From: Deltaproteobacteria bacterium
GTDB lineage: Bacteria > Myxococcota_A > Polyangia > Polyangiales > Ga0077539
Direction of reading: 5' to 3'
Assembly (NCBI GenBank): GCA_947494865.1
Contig: CANMAT010000093.1
Span: forward strand, 1-9,725
Length of the DNA stretch: 9,725 nucleotides
Shown here in pieces: positions 8,204 through 9,725 of this stretch. Positions within the stretch are counted from its first letter, which is position 1. The number at the start of each line of letters is the position of its first letter. The notes under the pieces are model-generated. The model did no database searches and was not told the DNA's origin. It saw only the letters and a list, made by a program, of their open reading frames with translations. A program made the translations under genes and the position numbers.

Positions 8204-9150
8204 CGCGCGCGCTCCGTGTGGTGCTCCTCGCGCTCGCGCTCGCGGTGGGCGCGCCATCCACGGCGCAGGCCGACGTGATTCACGTTGTGGCGCGCGGCGA
8301 GACGCTCGCGGGCCTCGCCGAGCGCTACTACGGCAACGTGGGATTGGAGGCCGTGATCGTCGCGGCCAACTACCTGTACATGCAGGCCAACCCGGCGATC
8401 GGCCCGGGCACGCACCTGGTCATTCCGAGCGTCACGTACCTGCGCGTGCAGACGGGCGACACGTGGGAGCAACTCGCGCGCCGTCACCTCTCCGCCCCGC
8501 GCCGCGGCCCGTACCTCGCGCGCATCAACGGCGGCCGCTTCGACATCCCGCCGTCGCCGGGCACCGTGATTCGCTTGCCGTACCTCTTGCGGTACATCTT
8601 GAACAACGACGAGGCCCTCTTCGAAGTGGCCCGTCGCTTCTACGGTGACCGCGCGCAGGTGCAGTTCATCCTGGAGTTCAACTTCATGCAGACGGCGCGC
8701 GTGCAGCGGGGGCAGGCGCTGATGCTCCCGCTCGCCGACGCGGTGCTGCGCGAGCAGCCCGCGGGCAGCGCCGACGCGCAGCTCGTCGAGGTGCACAACG
8801 CCCAGCGCCGCGTAGAGCGCGAGATGCCCGTGTTTCGCCAGTACCTCGCGCGCGGGCTCTACGTCGAGTGCGTGGCCCTCGGCGCGCGCCTGCTGGCAGC
8901 CACCGACCTCACGCGCGACCAGCGCCTCGTGATCGACCGCGGCCTCGCCGAGGCGTACGCGGCGCTCGACCGCCGCGACCTCGCCGCGGATGCGCTGCGC
9001 GACGCGGTGGCGACGGACTCGTCGTTCACGCTCGACCCCGACACCACAGCGCCGAAGGTGCTCGACGCGTGGGCCCTCGCGCGGGGCTCGGCCCCCACGA
9101 CGGTGATCGCCCCGGCGCCGCCGACCGCGCGGCCCGACAGCGCGCACTGA
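8200..9150 (+). CDS. exported three-LysM protein with helical (TPR-like) C-terminus
   Basis: A 316-residue periplasmic or surface protein expected to bind peptidoglycan through LysM domains. Residues 1-24 are a cleavable signal peptide (basic MTRALR, hydrophobic core, AQA cleavage site before D25); no lipobox is present. Three LysM-like units follow: about 26-76 (IHVVARGETLAGLAERYYG to GTHLVIPS), about 79-127 (TYLRVQTGDTWEQLARRHL to GTVIRLP), and a more divergent one at about 131-177 (DEALFEVARRFYGDRAQVQF to GQALMLP). Residues about 195-293 are helical and resemble TPR or TPR-like pairs (ARGLYVECVALGARLLA, RGLAEAYAALDRRDLAADAL). The last 20 residues are Ala/Pro/Thr-rich. No catalytic domain is seen, so it is more likely a scaffold or sensor than a hydrolase. 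The start ATG overlaps the kinase stop (ATGA) and has a GAGG seven bases upstream. It is the last gene of the cluster; no clear terminator hairpin follows. Confidence 0.88.
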
Positions 9151-9214
9151 GCGGGGCCAGCGACGATGGGTTGACGCGTGCGCGAGATGGTTGCGATCCG
9201 TGCTGGGGGCCGAC

Positions 9215-9220
9215 GGAGGG
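9215..9220 (+). promoter_or_regulatory. strong Shine-Dalgarno setting a TTG start
   Basis: GGAGGG lies nine bases before the TTG at 9230. It is the best ribosome-binding match in the window and the main reason for choosing this unusual start codon. Confidence 0.6.
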
Positions 9221-9229
9221 CATCGCAGT

Positions 9230-9725
9230 TTGAACAGAGAAGAGACCGCAAGGGCGCAAGGGTCGCAAGGGGAAGAGGAGCCTGCCAGGCGAGATCCGCC
9301 GAGGTATCGTGAGACCCTGCTGGGGGTGAACGAGGTCGCGAGACGCGTGGTAAACGCGGCCATCGAGGTGCATCGGCACCTTGGTCCGGGGTACCTCGAG
9401 TCGGTGTACCAGACGGCCCTCGAGATCGAGCTCGGGTTGCGGGGCGTGAAGTTCGAGCGGCAGGCGACGTTTCGAATCGAGTACAAGGGGCAGGTGGTCG
9501 GTTCGGGGCGGTTGGACCTGCTCGTCGAGCGGAGCGTGATCGTGGAGATCAAGGCCGTAGAGCACCTCAACGAGGTGCATACCGCACAGGCTCTGTCCTA
9601 CTTGAAGGCGACCGACCTTACGCTCGCGCTCCTGATCAATTTCAAGGTGCCCGTGTTGCTGCGAGGGGTAAAGCGCATCGCGCGCAACCATCTTCTCGAA
9701 GCGCCAGGCGAGGGGGGCGATCCCC
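9230..9725 (+). CDS. GxxExxY-family protein (PDDEXK_3-like), 3' end beyond window
   Basis: A member of the GxxExxY family, small proteins of unknown role with a PDDEXK nuclease-like core. In the 165 visible residues the name-giving motif is GYLESVY (54-60), preceded by VVNAAIEVHRHLGPG (40-54), the usual family opening. The nuclease-like residues follow: RLDLLVE (D96), VEIKA (E106, K108) and QALSYL (Q120). LLINFKVPVLLRGVKRIARN (134-153) matches the usual family ending, so little is probably missing, but no stop occurs before the window edge. The frame is open upstream, with GTG at 9200 as an alternative start. TTG 9230 is preferred because of the GGAGGG nine bases before it and because NREET follows, as in many family members. 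Residues 7-20 derive from a CGCAAGGG repeat. Codon use is less GC3-extreme than in its neighbours. Nuclease activity is inference; no partner gene is visible. Confidence 0.82.
   Translation, partial: MNREETARAQGSQGEEEPARRDPPRYRETLLGVNEVARRVVNAAIEVHRHLGPGYLESVYQTALEIELGLRGVKFERQATFRIEYKGQVVGSGRLDLLVERSVIVEIKAVEHLNEVHTAQALSYLKATDLTLALLINFKVPVLLRGVKRIARNHLLEAPGEGGDP
9247..9271 (+). repeat. three copies of CGCAAGGG at the start of the GxxExxY gene
   Basis: CGCAAGGG occurs at 9247-9254, 9255-9262 and 9264-9271: two copies abutting and a third after one extra base. With the chosen TTG start the repeat is translated, giving Ala/Arg/Gln/Gly-rich residues at the N-terminus before the conserved domain. 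The purine-rich tract continues to about 9280. Confidence 0.7.

Noticed and set aside
9171..9199. TTGACG (9171-9176) with CGATCC 17 bases later as a promoter for the GxxExxY gene.
   Set aside because: The -35 match is good but the -10 matches poorly, so it is too weak to list as a feature. The 79 bp gap shows no other clear signal.
9151..9229. Possible terminator after the LysM gene.
   Set aside because: No stable stem with a following T-run is visible in this gap.

Overview
The window is very GC-rich, with almost every codon in the real genes ending in G or C. Because of this, long open frames appear on both strands everywhere. I chose the real genes by protein motifs, codon third-position bias and start signals rather than by length. 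The gene content suggests a myxobacterium (Myxococcota, formerly Deltaproteobacteria): a Hanks-type Ser/Thr kinase with a transmembrane segment and PEGA domain, a Cys-rich OmpA lipoprotein, and a SEC-C protein. Species cannot be given from this window.

Layout, left to right. (1) Positions 1-1041, minus strand: the first 347 residues of a compact HSP90/HtpG-like GHKL ATPase that runs off the left edge. (2) 1127-2224, plus strand: a protein with five Asp-box (BNR) repeats, of the Ycf48/HCF136-like beta-propeller type; its start is uncertain. (3) 2225-3661, minus strand: an unrecognised protein ending in a zinc-binding SEC-C motif. It meets gene 2 tail to tail with no spacer. (4) 3744-5141, minus strand: a MATE-family efflux transporter directly upstream of the SEC-C gene. 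(5) A divergent control region at about 5142-5262. (6) 5263-9150, plus strand: a tight four-gene cluster. It encodes a Pal/OmpA-like lipoprotein with a Cys-rich domain, a CpoB/YbgF-like coiled-coil plus TPR lipoprotein, a PEGA-domain Ser/Thr kinase, and a three-LysM exported protein with a helical tail. The gaps are 11 bp, an ATGA overlap and another ATGA overlap. (7) 9230 to the right edge, plus strand: a GxxExxY-family (PDDEXK_3-like) protein with a short CGCAAGGG repeat at its 5' end.

The strongest biological story is cluster 6. Two of its proteins carry domains known to bind peptidoglycan (OmpA C-terminal domain, LysM), one resembles the periplasmic Tol-Pal/PBP coordinator CpoB, and the fourth is a membrane kinase whose periplasmic side carries a PEGA domain. 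Translational coupling of the last three genes suggests one envelope or cell-wall sensing module. The Pal then CpoB order matches the end of the classical tol-pal operon, but no tolQRAB genes are in the window. This functional link is inference. No rRNA, tRNA, CRISPR, insertion sequence or phage gene was seen.
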